Assembly (NCBI GenBank): GCA_013398295.1
Contig: VZSF01000033.1
Span: forward strand, 186,001-250,000
Direction: 5' to 3'
Source of the DNA: Chionis minor
Taxonomy: Eukaryota > Chordata > Aves > Charadriiformes > Chionididae
Length of the DNA stretch: 64,000 bases
In this document: positions 12,438 to 23,450 of the stretch, piece by piece
How positions within the stretch are numbered: position 1 is the stretch's first letter
How the letters are laid out: every line of letters starts with the position of its first letter
Notes under the pieces: generated by a model
The model's input: the letters and a program-made list of their open reading frames with translations, nothing else
The model's database searches: none
What the model was told of the DNA's origin: nothing
Made by a program: the position numbers and the translations under genes

Positions 12438-13836
12438 CTGCAGCTCATCCATTCCTTCACTGGGGGTGTTCATTTGCTGAAAGTCTCCTTTTTTTATGAA
12501 GTCAGCGAGATCTCTAGTGCAGGAAATTACCTCAGATAACAGCATTTTACAGCATGCTGTCAGTTCTGGACTCTGCTGGTGCCATTGCTGTGACACTAGC
12601 CTATGGCAAACCAAGCCACGTCCCCAAGGGCAGTTTTTAACCAGAGCCCTCAGCCTGGAGAGGAGCCTGGTGCAAGCTGGAGCGTTACCCCTGCTTGCTT
12701 CTTCAAACACCCCTATGGTCCTTCTGCCCCTAACAGAGGTCTGGTGACCAACTGCAACATTTAGCGACTGATTTTTGACCCTATTTCAGGCTTCTCAGCT
12801 CAATAGTGACCCACTGTTGATACATCTGAACGAAGCTTACAGAAGCTTGTACAGGGCACGTCTGGTGCAAGTTAACTAAAGAAATATACTATTTAATGAT
12901 TTCCTCAAAGCAGAGAGAGACTCACTGAACAGCTAGCTATTTATGAATAAATATATCTATTCAGAGGGGGAATCACATAAAACAATGGGCTGGCAGTGGC
13001 TTGGTAATTTAAAATGCAGCAGGCAGGCTGTTGCTCACATTAGTAACCTATGCGACACATCGCTTAAATAGCACAATCAGCCACAACCAGCTCCTTGGGA
13101 ATTACTGAACCATTTGTGGCCTGCATTATTCTTAGAGAAACTTGCTCTTAAGACTCTATTGTATCTGTTTTCTTTATTTACATAAACTTGATAACTTTAA
13201 GTGACTACGGTTTCCTTTAAACCATATGCTTTTCATTTACAGAAAGCCACATATAGTTGACTCTTAATATTACTTACTTTCAGTTCCTGGTAGGGTAATA
13301 ATATTTAACTGTACAGTACTATGCAATTTGTTTCATTATTTTTGTCATTTCTTTTCATCCCTGATGTGCAATAGATTCTTCTCCCTACTAAATTTGGAGC
13401 TAAACTGTATGCATTTCCCGTGAATTGATTGTGCCTTGTCCTAATAATTTGGTGCTTATATCATCCCCTTAATTTTGCAAATACCATCTGTTGTACCACA
13501 GACACTGTAATGATGGGATGTGTTTATATGGTGGCCTTTTTTCTAACAAAGAGCTATATGGAAAATGGAGGTTAGATCATACGTTTGAAGTAAGAGGTGG
13601 ACTTTTGAGAAGCAATTCAGTAGATCCTAATCGGGCCTCAGCTACAAATAAGAGTAGGTCTGTTAAATGCAATGAAATGTGCTAATTTAGACAAACTTGC
13701 CCAAACATGACCTTGAGTATGATCATAAAATAGAATAATCACACAACTCAAAAAAGTGTAACTGAAAAGCTAGTTTTCCTTTGTAGTTAAATGAGGCATT
13801 GTCTGCTAGAGGATACTAACCTATTCTTAATGTGGC
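12438..13836. other. Non-coding stretch with AT-rich block
   Basis: No gene is recognised. From about 12910 to 13205 the sequence is AT-rich, with a SOX-type AACAATGG site at about 12981 and several AATTA-type cores, which is the look of vertebrate enhancer sequence. This is compositional impression only. Confidence 0.4.
13832..13836. repeat. Target-site duplication, left copy
   Basis: GTGGC immediately before the LTR start, matching the copy at 14414-14418. Confidence 0.8.
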
Positions 13837-14102
13837 TGTGCTGATTTTGTCTGGGACAGACTTACTTTTCTTCATAGTACCTAGTATGGGGCTGTGTTTT
13901 GGATTTGTGCTGAAAACAGTGTTGATAACACAGGGATATTTCCGTTATTGTTGATCAGTGCTTACACATAGTCAAGGCCTTTTCTGCTCCTCACATTCCC
14001 ACCAGTGAGTAGGCTGGGGGCGCACAAGAAATTGGGAGGGGGCACAGCCGGGACAGCTGACCCCAGCTGACTATTCCATACCATGTGATATCACGGTCAG
14101 CA

Positions 14103-14108
14103 TATAAA
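14103..14108 (+). promoter_or_regulatory. LTR TATA box
   Basis: TATAAA inside AGCATATAAAGCTGGG, at the place where the avian ERVL LTR promoter sits. Whether this decayed copy still drives transcription is unknown. Confidence 0.6.
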
Positions 14109-14287
14109 GCTGGGAAAGAAGAATGAAGCAGGGAATGTTGGGAGTTGTGGCGTTTTGTCTTCCCATGTAACCATTACATGACAGAGCGGTGTTTTTCTGG
14201 ACATGGCTGAACTCTTGCCAACTGATGGGAAGTAGTGAATGAATTTCTTGTTTTGCTTTGCTTGTGTGCAAGGCTTTTGCTTTACCT

Positions 14288-14293
14288 ATTAAA
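14288..14293 (+). terminator. LTR polyadenylation signal
   Basis: ATTAAA within ACCTATTAAACTGTCTTT, downstream of the LTR TATA box and upstream of the U5 end. The order fits an R-region polyadenylation signal. Confidence 0.55.
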
Positions 14294-14413
14294 CTGTCTT
14301 TATGCCAACCCATGCATCTTCTCACTTTTCTGATAGTTTCCCCCATCCCACTGTGGAGGAGTGAGCAAGCAGCTGTGTGGGGCTTCGTTGCTGGCTGAAG
14401 TTAAATCATGAAA

Positions 14414-14418
14414 GTGGC
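14414..14418. repeat. Target-site duplication, right copy
   Basis: GTGGC immediately after the LTR end, matching the copy at 13832-13836. Confidence 0.8.
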
Positions 14419-16527
14419 TCATGCAAAGCTTCCATTTCCAATCCAGAATGGAATAAATATGATCACAGAAAGACAAGGAGGAAAACTGGCTTTTGAATAT
14501 GCAGCTAAAATGTGGACTCAGCAAGAGTAGCTGACCTCCAATAGCTGTTGAGGAGGGTGACAGTCTGCTGGAGCAGCCAGTTTAGGCTCTCTTTCTGTTT
14601 GCTATGAGCATAAGGAACAAACAAACCAGCTGTTACCCAAGAAGAAAGGTATCAAGTAGTTTGAGGTTTTATGGGGTGTGTTCTGTGTCCTTTTTGCATT
14701 TTATTTTAAGTGGTTCAGGACTTTTCTGACATATTCAGCAACCAATGGGACGGAAGGCACAGGAGAGCAGTTTTTAACCTTAACTGTATCTACCACCTTT
14801 GCCTTCAGGACTTACCCTTCATCCAGTCCTCCCTTGAACCTCAGACTACTTCCATAATATGTCTCTCCTCAATCCTGGGATGTTGGACCTACTTATCCTT
14901 TCTCTCCATTAACTCTTCACTCTTCCCATTTCCATCCATTGTACCATGCTTGTGCAAGTGACTTATCTGAGCTGACGAACCACAACAACAGGATGACATC
15001 AATCCACTGAACTGAAATGCAAATTAAATAAAAGGTTGTTTTGGCTCTTGTTTTCAAACTTTTTGTGACTATTTTTCACTAACAACCTTTTGACCAGACA
15101 GGATATTAACAGCATTCATGGACATTGTGTTGCTTCAAAATGACAGTCATTATAATAAACAATGAAGAAATGAATTTGGATATCTGCTGAATGGTGACCT
15201 AGAAGCAAAAGGATGCACTAGACATTAAATCCAATTCTCTGTTACAGGCAATTGCATCACATGATTTTGTTTCTAAATGCAACAGCCTTCACACAAACAA
15301 GAGTGCACTAACTCTCAGGCCTCAGCCTCATTCATCAGAAACCTTTTCCAGACTTTCTTTTCATCTAACCATCATGTTTAAATTTATTGATGGCTAGTTT
15401 ATAGTCATTTATTCTCACAGCAACATCCTTTAGCTTCCACAGCTCATCCAGAGAAGAAACTACAGTGCCATTTTACTTGGATTTTTAATTATTCACATCA
15501 GAAATAATGCTGTTAAATGCTAAAGAGCAGGATGAGACCTAACGTGTATCTGTGATGGGGAAAATCATTCCCAGATATCCTGCTGAGTGCATATGGTAAT
15601 TTCTGTTTGGGTATGCTTGCAAATCTGATTGAGCGTCAGGGAGAGACAAGGTAATGAGGGAACAAGAAAAAAGACATTACAAAAGAAATTCTCCCTCCCT
15701 CCCCCTTGCCTCTCTTCCTTTAAGTGGTGAGCTTCTTGTGCTCAATCCTTCAGGAATGACTGGAGTAATTACTGGAATGGAGATTTTCATTCCACTGAGG
15801 CTTTGTTTCAGAAAGTTCCTCCGATGCTTTCTAAGCAGTCCCTGTGATGATGCCAGCAGACACCATGCTGTAGCATCTCCTGCTCACGATCACAGCTCCA
15901 TCCCAGCGCATACCAGAAGCTGAGACAGACACTGATTTTACTGCTTCTTCCACATCCAATTTCATTTCACCTTTGCTCATGAAAGAGTGGCAAGGTTTAG
16001 GACATGTTCGTTACACCAAACTGCATGTGAGCTCCAACCACGTTTTTGGAAAGGGTTTGGCCAATAAAATATCTTTGTGGTTCAGGAATTTTCATATTGG
16101 CTCTTTTATTCCATCCAAGGCTGCTGTAAATGATGATTCCTCAATTTCACTTTGCTCAGTAAAAGGATGTTTAGATGTTTAATTAGGAAGCAAACCATAT
16201 AATCAACCTTCTGCAGACATAGCTGCACAGTATAATCAGTCTCGTTCAGCTTCTTTGCATGCTGCTGGAGTACCAGAAACTGCCGAATTTATCAACAATG
16301 CTGTGGCTCAAGGGGCAATTTGCCCAAGGATTTCTCGATTAATAAATATGAAGCAGCAGGCAGTCCAGGCACTGCACAGGCTATGCCTCACATCTAACAC
16401 GGTGGTTTCACTCAAGTTTTGTCAGGAAACCAACTCCAAAGATATCAGGCAGAAACACAAGTGACAATAATAACAAATCATGTTTACCTTCTTGTGTTTG
16501 AATTTTTTGGCACTATTTCCTTTTCAG
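14419..16527. other. Non-coding stretch, no gene recognised
   Basis: Unique sequence. Seen: an ATGCAAAT octamer at about 15017 and a pyrimidine-rich patch at about 15690-15720. Open frames up to 91 codons have no domain. Confidence 0.5.
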
Positions 16528-16748
16528 ATTTCCACAAAGTGCTTGTCTGAGCAGTGGAAGTTTTCCCTTCTGGCATCCAAGGCTATTGCATTCTTGGTGA
16601 ATTGTCTGGAGCCCACCTGCCAGGCAGGTGGAGTTATGGAAAGCAGGAGAATGATGTATAGCACACGAGAGGTGCAACAGAAAGATGAGGTGCCCCTCTC
16701 GAAAAGAACCCATGGTCCCACAGCTCTTAGACTAAGCAGTAAAAAGAG
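16528..16748 (+). other. Exon-like segment with strong splice sites, identity unknown
   Basis: A good 3' splice site (TATTTCCTTTTCAG) ends at 16527, and a near-perfect donor (AGAG then GTAAGTCT) starts at 16749. The 221 bp between them is open throughout in one plus-strand frame, entering at phase 0 (starting ISTKCLSEQWKF) and leaving with two extra bases. The translated piece of about 73 residues is basic toward its end and matches no family I know. It could be an exon of a non-coding RNA, a rarely used coding exon, or coincidence. No partner exon was recognised within the window. Confidence 0.25.
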
Positions 16749-16920
16749 GTAAGTCTGGTCCAAAGTGGGTGCTGGCTGGGACCAGGATTCTTGGGGACAG
16801 GTGGACTGGAGAAAGCAGGAATAGAGGAGTATATCTGCATGCTTAAGGTGGAAATTTCTTCTCCTGGTGCTCCTCATGCAAACATGGAAGGAAAAGGTTA
16901 AGTTCGGAGGTGGACTGAAC

Positions 16921-16963
16921 TGTCTTCTGAAGAAATGTCTTCTGAAGAAATGTCTTCTTCACC
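16921..16963. repeat. Short tandem repeat, 15-bp unit
   Basis: TGTCTTCTGAAGAAA occurs twice without change (16921-16935, 16936-16950), followed by a partial third copy (TGTCTTCTTC). The unit contains the palindrome TTCTGAAGAA-like, hence mild hairpin potential. Confidence 0.9.
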
Positions 16964-19900
16964 ATCATCAGCAAAGATATCCAATGAATATTGGCCTCTA
17001 GCAGATGCCTGAGGTGGGTCTCTGTGAGCTCCTGGCAAGAGTGCTTCTTGAAATCTGTGAGTATCCAGATAGTTTCCAGTGAGGGTGCAGACTCTCTGAC
17101 AGTGGGATAGTCTGGATTCTTATGCTGAAGGCCACAGTGTCACTAATATCTACCCTGCCTGGGTCCTGCTAAGGTCTAAAGTTGCAAAAGATGTGTTGTT
17201 TGCATGTTCAGCCCCATCCCTTTTGCTAGCAATGGTGCAGTGGCAGACTGCCACAAACATCTCTGATCTGACCAAGACAGCTGTTTTTGAATACAGTTTC
17301 TGCTCAGGCCACCCCCAAATCTACTCCCGGTCCCAGGCCAGGGAGGTTGTTGCAGAGGACCCTGCTCTTCCCTGTTACTTACAGTTAATAAGGAGCTGCA
17401 CATCTGTCAAAATGATGCATCAGGAGGGCCTTCAGAGATTCTTTCTTGTTATTTTGGGTTTGGCAGCCCTCAGTCCCTTCATGCCACAATCATTTTAAAT
17501 GTGGACACACTAATCTTTTTTGACACTTCCACTTCTTTACCACATTCAAGCTGCAATGAAGCATGAAGTGCCTCCCAGGCTTCCACCACAGTCTGTTCAG
17601 AAATGTTTGCCCTCTGTCCTGGAGGAGGCAAGGCTGCTGTATCATTGCATGGGAATGTCTCTCCATCTGGGTTTCATGCATCCATGACGAATCAGAGCAA
17701 GCAGTGGGGGAACAAAATGGGACAATCTTTTGTGGCTCCTAGTTACCCAAGAGATTTTTCATGTGGGAGAACTAGAGGCCATAGATGAAGCAAAGGGCTC
17801 AGACAAACCATGCAACTCTGGCAAGTGACCGCACACAGCAGGTCCAGAGTAACTGCTCATGTGTGCTCTTGCTGATCATGGCAACTGGGAGATAATTCAA
17901 CTTATTTGATGTTACTCTGAGAGTTCTACACGATGCCACACTATTGTCCATTTTTTGCACATTAGGAACACATATGTGGACTGTTACCAGAACTATGCTG
18001 ATGTGCAGTAAAGTGCACATGTGTCTTTGGAGTTCTGGAATACAGAAAGATTGAGTAATTTTACATATTCTATGGAAGAAAATGTTGGAGATTGACTTTA
18101 AAGGCAGGCAAACCACGTGCTGAAAAGTGTGAGTTGAATTAGACGTCCAGGGCAATGCCTGAGCATTCACAATGACACAGGTCTTCCAGCCAAATGATGT
18201 TCAGGCTATGTAATAAGCCAATACATTTTTTTTTGGCTTGGACTCAAAAATGGAGATTTAGGGATTGATAGATTTTGTTAAGCCCTGAAAGATCCATATT
18301 ATTTGATTACCTCAATATCACTGACCCACATTGAGCAAAATACGTAGTGTTTGACCGAAACATGATTTCCCAAATGGTGGCTGAACATCATTTGCAACAG
18401 AAAATAATTGAAAAGTCCCAAGACTCAATTCCCCACTGCTATGTAATTACTGATGCCTATGTAATACACTATTGATTTGCCTGTGTTTTCCTACATTCAT
18501 TTTGCACGGGTGCTAATGACCTACAAACCATAAAACATTGGAGAAACAGCCCCAAAGTCTTAACAAGAGTCAATCACAGTTCAAAGGTCCTTAATTCCCT
18601 TATCTCTATATTTATTTGCGGTGTATATTTCCCACCAGCCACATGGAAGTGAATGTTACCTGACTGTGGAAATTTTCCATATTTAAGGTCTTTTACCTGC
18701 AAATGTAACCCCACACCCTTCCTTGCTGCCTTATGCTCTACTTGCTGTCAGCAGTCCTTCTGCTGGTTTTGTGGACCATGGCAGAAGCAGCAAACAACCA
18801 GCTGCTGCTCTGGAGATCAAGAATGCAGCAACTCTTTTTGACCACACAGCCCTTTTAAGGATCCCAGTGGTCCTGTCAATCAATGTTTACTTTTAATGAG
18901 CCCAATTAGGTATATCTCTCCAGTGCAGGATTGTGAGGATTTGAAAAGGGTCAATTTGTAATGGTTCTTGTGGCGGTTGCTACTACCTGCAACATTAATG
19001 AAGATTTATTAAATTAACAACTCATGGTTTTCCAGTAATCCAAAATTCACACACACAGCTAATTAGGGTTGGATTCTATACACGCACCAGCTTGGTGAGC
19101 TGTTTATACCTTATATGTGCAGAATTGATTAGCTATAGACTTGGAATATTTGTCCCTATTTATAATCTGTTTTGTTCCTCATAAGATCTTTTAAAAACTC
19201 AGCGGAGTGTTGCCTGGATTTAAGCCAGACACTACCACAAAATATTTTTTCTCAGCATGTTGCAGGGTCTTCAGACAGTAGGTAAGGTTGCTACAGAAAG
19301 CTTTTGGGGCCTGAATGGGAAATCGATTTTATTTTTTAACAATTTCTTTTCCCCCTCGAGCCTCAAATTAATGCATTAGACAATAGTCAACTACTTCAAC
19401 AAAATCACTCAGCATTAAGAGAAGAAATGTCACCACAATACTTCAGGGAAGCATATTCATGTAACAAACCAGCCCATTAATTACATCTTTTGCTCACATT
19501 TTATCACCTTAAACAATATAGCTCAATCAAGGAGACCTAAGTATTTTTACGATATTCAAGGTTAGCTTCAAGGGAAATGTTCAGGCCAGATGTGTGATCT
19601 GCACTAGATATCTGGTAAATATTTAATAACTCAGAATCTGCCTTCATTCAGCAAGAATTCAAAACACCTGATGCAATGCTTTTGGACTTTTTATCTCCAA
19701 CTGCAAATTGATGGAAGGTTGTCTGGTTATGCTGAAATGCAGTGGGTGCCTAGGTATTTTGGAAATTTTGGGAGCAATTCTCCAATTTATTGGAAATTCT
19801 ACTTCTGTCCTGGGCAAGCTACTGTCTCCATTCAGCCAGAGGTGGATTAGGGTTGTGTAAATAGATTTAATCTGTTTTGGGTGGCTGTAGCAGTACAGGC

Positions 19901-20126
19901 TCTACTAATAGAATGCCTGCTGGAAAAGGAGACTCTTCCAACATCTATCCAACTAAGGTATTTCCATGCTTCTCACATTACTGGCATTACATCCAAGCAT
20001 AAATCTTAATGTATTTTCCACCTGGAGTACTGGGTAGGTTTTCAGTAAGTAAAACGCCGACCCCTGAAATTATAGTTATGTGTCCAATTTAGAAAATACA
20101 AACTTACCTGTGTATTGAATCTATTA
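16964..20126. other. Non-coding stretch with a long AT-rich block
   Basis: No gene is recognised. The part at about 18880-19560 is repeat-free, AT-rich and dense in homeodomain cores (AATTAGG, TTAATGAAG, CTAATTAGG, TTAATTACA), an enhancer-like composition discussed under findings. Frames of up to 123 codons (17799-18170, minus) have no domain. Confidence 0.45.
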
Positions 20127-20290
20127 CTGGTGACATATTCTCAATCTCCTTTATCCTCATTACTCCTTCCTATAAAAAGGGGCATAATAAAACCTCTTTA
20201 CCTGGCTGCTATATGGACAAATACATGAAAGATCATGAGGCTTCTCGGTTACTCTTACCATGGATGCCATACAAATAATTGAGACAGACA
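20127..20290 (+). repeat. MIR-family SINE remnant, nearly full 3' half
   Basis: The order CAATCTCCTTTATCCTCATT, TATAAAAAGGGGCATAATAA, CCTGGCTGCTATATGGACAA, ATACATGAAAGATCATGAGG, GCCATACAAATAA, GAGACAG follows the MIR-like amniote pattern (CTCAGTTTCC..., TAAAATGGGGATAATAA..., GGTTGTTGTGAGGATAAA...). A related copy in the same orientation lies at 21062-21208. Confidence 0.7.
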
Positions 20291-21061
20291 CCGGGCTACT
20301 CTGCCATGCCACTCTATGCAAACCATGACAACAGTGCTTAGCTGGGGGTTAAGGTGGCTCTAATGTCCCATTAGGTGGATACCCTGCTGCCTTTCATTTA
20401 TAGGAATGAGGAGCTGTTCTCCTGTTTCGGGTCTGACTTGCTGAACCCACTCCCTGCCGCTGTGCCTCCCTTCCCCGATGCTTAATCTGGATAATTGCTT
20501 CACATCTGAAACCAAACGGTCTCAGAAGAGTGAGGCAGCAAGGTGGTAACACTGCAAGTGCAGCAGGATAAGGTATGACTCTGGGAAGAGAAGGAAGAGA
20601 CTTTTTAAAATAATGGTGACAATTGCTGATAATAATGAAATTTCCTCTGTTCCCCAAAGATTTTGTACAAGTGAGAATGCTAGCTGGGCAAAGGGACATC
20701 ATCAGTCTTTAACTAAAATCTCTGGCAAAATTCATGCTCCTCCAGCCCTGAGCGTCACCAGAAGCACAGCAAGCCCCACATTCCCTCTCCTCCCATTCAC
20801 ACTGGAGCATTTTGCTAACCCTGCTCTCCAACAATGGTTTGATGGGCAAGACACTGACCTGGAATGCATCATTGGGCTCAGCATTGGCTCCCACAGAGAC
20901 CTCATGCCTGGAGAAGTTGTACACAACCACAAGTGTATTCAGGCACTTAACTTTTGCTTGAGAAAGTAAGTCCCACTGATCTCACTTTGCTGATGGTGTT
21001 TTATTTGTTATCCCTGGGAATTAGATGTCAGGGGTAAGACCTTTAACGGTTTTGGTGAATA
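20291..21061. other. Non-coding spacer between two SINE remnants
   Basis: The open frames on both strands (118 codons plus at 20613, 102 codons minus at 20394) overlap one another and carry no recognisable domain. Nothing else was seen. Confidence 0.45.
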
Positions 21062-21208
21062 TGAAACTTCATTGCTTGGTGCTTAGTCTTTTAATGGGAA
21101 TAATAATGTCACACCTCACTGGACTGTTGTAAGACATGTACATTAAAGATTATGAGATGCTCGCATGCCGTTGTTATGAGAGCCATGAAAGCACTGAGAG
21201 AGACAGAG
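21062..21208 (+). repeat. MIR-family SINE remnant
   Basis: AATGGGAATAATAATGTCAC, CTCACTGGACTGTTGTAAGA, TACATTAAAGATTATGAGAT, GCTCGCATGCC, GAGAGCCATGAAAGC and GAGAGACAGAG line up in order with the copy at 20127-20290 and with the amniote consensus as remembered. Confidence 0.7.
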
Positions 21209-21449
21209 GTGAAGTGACACCAGTGTGAGCAAGAGAACAAAGATATAGCCTTGACTGATTGTTTTTTTTTTTCTCTTGCAATAATGTATGCAATCACTGC
21301 CAATCAAATAACAAAGATTGCGGAAACTGCCATGGAATTTGATGTTTTTACAGTGCAATTCCGGTATGAGGGATTGATCCAAAGATGGATCCCTTGATTA
21401 GCACATAAAGGTCGAGGGTCTGTGTTCAGCACCTTATGCTGCTTCCAGC

Positions 21450-21530
21450 CTCCTGTGTGGCTGTCATCAAGTCATTCTGTCCCCTCTGTGCCCGCAAGAT
21501 CTCATCGGTCATCAGTAGAAGCAAAACTAC
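21450..21530 (+). repeat. Possible MIR 5'/core fragment
   Basis: CTGTGTGGCTGTCATCAAGT, then CCCCTCTGTGCCCGCAAGA and TCTCATCGGTCATC, resembles the MIR core (GCTGTGTGACCTTGGGCAAGT, CCTCTCTGTGCCTCAG...). It is diverged, so the call is tentative. Confidence 0.3.
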
Positions 21531-23262
21531 TGAAGGCATTAGTCAACTATTGCAGAATATACTCTATGGAGGGGTCACAATCCTATCAAAATCCTGGTTT
21601 GTTAATGCTGGTATCAGAGTTGCATGACACAGGGCAGTGTGAACTGTGGCTAGGTTGAATCCGTAAGGGGTTTTGGCCTATGTGCTTGTTCTCAGTGTCA
21701 TTCAGAGTTAAAGAGAAGATGTGTCACTGAGCAAGTGATGTCTTACACCTGGTTCACCCAGCAGCGTGCAGTGACATCTGACCCACAACCCAGTCCCCAC
21801 TTTGGTGTTGCTTGACCCAGAGAAGCTCATGACAGGTTTGAAAGGTTTCATTGGGAATTTCTTTGCCTTATTGTGCTTGTCTCATGCACACGCTCAGGCC
21901 TATGAAGGACTGTGATTTGCATTGATGAGGGAAGGCATCATGGACCTGCCAAACTTCTTCTGTGCTCCTGGCCAGACTGGGGAGGTGTGGGGCTAGGGGC
22001 TGGGGCTACGTTGAGAGTGTCCAAAGGGGCTGCTCCCCATGGAGGGACAGTCTCTTGGTGGCACACCCCTGCACTCTTGGTATGGCTGCACACCGGCTCC
22101 AAGACCCCACATTATTTAGAGAGGAGAATTGCAGACATCGGACCCACTGTACACCCTAGGTGTATTTCCAGTATGCAAAACGTAAAAAACTTACTCTCGT
22201 TGCTCATTAACTACAATTAAACTGCTGCCAAATGCCTGTGCAAGAGGGAGTCTTTGTGCAACCTGAATATTTTTGTTTTGTAGGAGAAAGCAAGCGAACA
22301 GAACTGGACCTTGTCCGCGGTTGGGAAGTAGTATGAAAGTGATTTGGAGTAGCCTCATCTCCCCTTGCTGGTGTCTGGCGGTTATTGCAGCCCCGTCTTT
22401 GTTTCAGTGGTCAGACTTTGCACTGCAGTTCAGTTGCAGGTCTGTGGGATTTTCCAAGTATTGCCAGAGGAATAATTACACTTTATGTGTGCATGCTTAT
22501 GACACTAGAAGTGAGCTTAATTTTTTTGATGAGGTTTAGCTAAATTAATGGATTTTTTTATTTTCTGAAAGGCCTTCATTCATAGCTAAGACCAGTATTC
22601 AGACTTACTGCAAAGGGATGCATAAGTGATTCCAGCATAGCCATAGTTGCTGGGAGCAAAAGGGAAATATCTCATTAAAAGAAAGAAAATAAAAAAGCCC
22701 AAACACTTGAACCAAAGTAGACTTTCAAAAATGCTGATTTAATTACATATGAAGGCCTTAGCCTTTGTGGGCAAGGATAACATGAGTTATGATCCTCATG
22801 GGGGAGGCGGGAGGGAGTGTGAGGAGATGGTCATCTGAAGCCACACACACTGATCTTGATGAGGAAATTTTGTGTTGCGGTGATCAAGTGCCCCAGGTAT
22901 GAGGCTGTGTGCCAGGATATATAGGCCAACATGGAGCTCACTTTCCCGGGCCTGGAGTCAGCAAGGGATGTCAGATGTATGGGCAGGGAGCAGCGACATG
23001 GCAGCTCTTTGCAGCACAATTAAGCGCCAGAGAGCAGGATGAGCTACCTAAACTAGCAGTAGTGCTGGCACGAGAGCAAATGGGCTATGAATGCACTGAA
23101 CTTGGAAATAGCAAGAAGATTTCTTGCCATTGGAAGAAATGGAACAGCTTGGTAATAAAAATAGATCCGTATGAAGCCAAATTCTGTGTGTATGAGCCGA
23201 TGAAGGAGCTTATATGATGTGGGAACCAGGTGTGATGATTCAGGAGGTAATTTTCAAGCCTG
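21531..23262. other. Non-coding stretch, no gene recognised
   Basis: Open frames up to 102 codons (21912-22220, 22909-23217, plus) have no domain. A G-rich patch GGGGGAGGCGGGAGGG lies at about 22801-22816. Confidence 0.5.
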
Positions 23263-23450
23263 TGTTCCTAAGAGGGCGGTCAAACATTGGAACAGAGAGA
23301 CTGCAGAGTCTCCATCTTTGGAGATATTCAAAACCTGGTTGGAGATGACCCTCAGCAACCTGCTCTCATCGACTGCGATTTGAGCAGGGGGGTTGGACAA
23401 GGTGGTCTCCAGAGGTCCCTGCCAACTGGAGCCATTTTGTGGTTCTGTGG
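23263..23450 (+). mobile_element. CR1 LINE 3' end, 5'-truncated
   Basis: Motifs in order: AAACATTGGAACAGAGAGAC, GAGTCTCCATCTTTGGAGAT, ATTCAAAACCTGGTTGGAGA, CTCAGCAACCTGCTCTCATC, GATTTGAGCAGGGGGGTTGG, GGTCTCCAGAGGTCCCTGCC, ending in TTGTGGTTCTGTGG. This is the typical avian CR1 3' untranslated end with a remnant of its 8-bp tail repeat. The element is severely 5' truncated, as most CR1 copies are, and holds no reverse transcriptase sequence. Confidence 0.92.

Larger units (their letters stand above)
13837..14413 (+). mobile_element. Solo LTR of an avian ERVL-type retrovirus
   Basis: The block matches the remembered order of the avian ERVL LTR: a TGTGCTGATTTTGTCTGGGA start, then GGGGCTGTGTTTTGGATTTG, GTTGATAACACA, GGAGGGGGCACAGCC, GGACAGCTGACC, TATTCCATACCATGTGA, and an end in GGCTGAAGTTAAATCATGA. 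A TATA box (TATAAA) is at 14103-14108 and an ATTAAA polyadenylation signal at 14288-14293, both in the expected order. The 5-bp sequence GTGGC flanks both sides (13832-13836 and 14414-14418), as expected for an ERVL target-site duplication. No internal retroviral genes are present, so this is a solo LTR left by recombination. The terminal CA has decayed to AA. Confidence 0.88.

Noticed and set aside
12214..12480. Open frame through the 39-bp tandem as a repeat protein
   Set aside because: Only two units, frame kept simply because 39 is a multiple of 3, and no other sign of coding.
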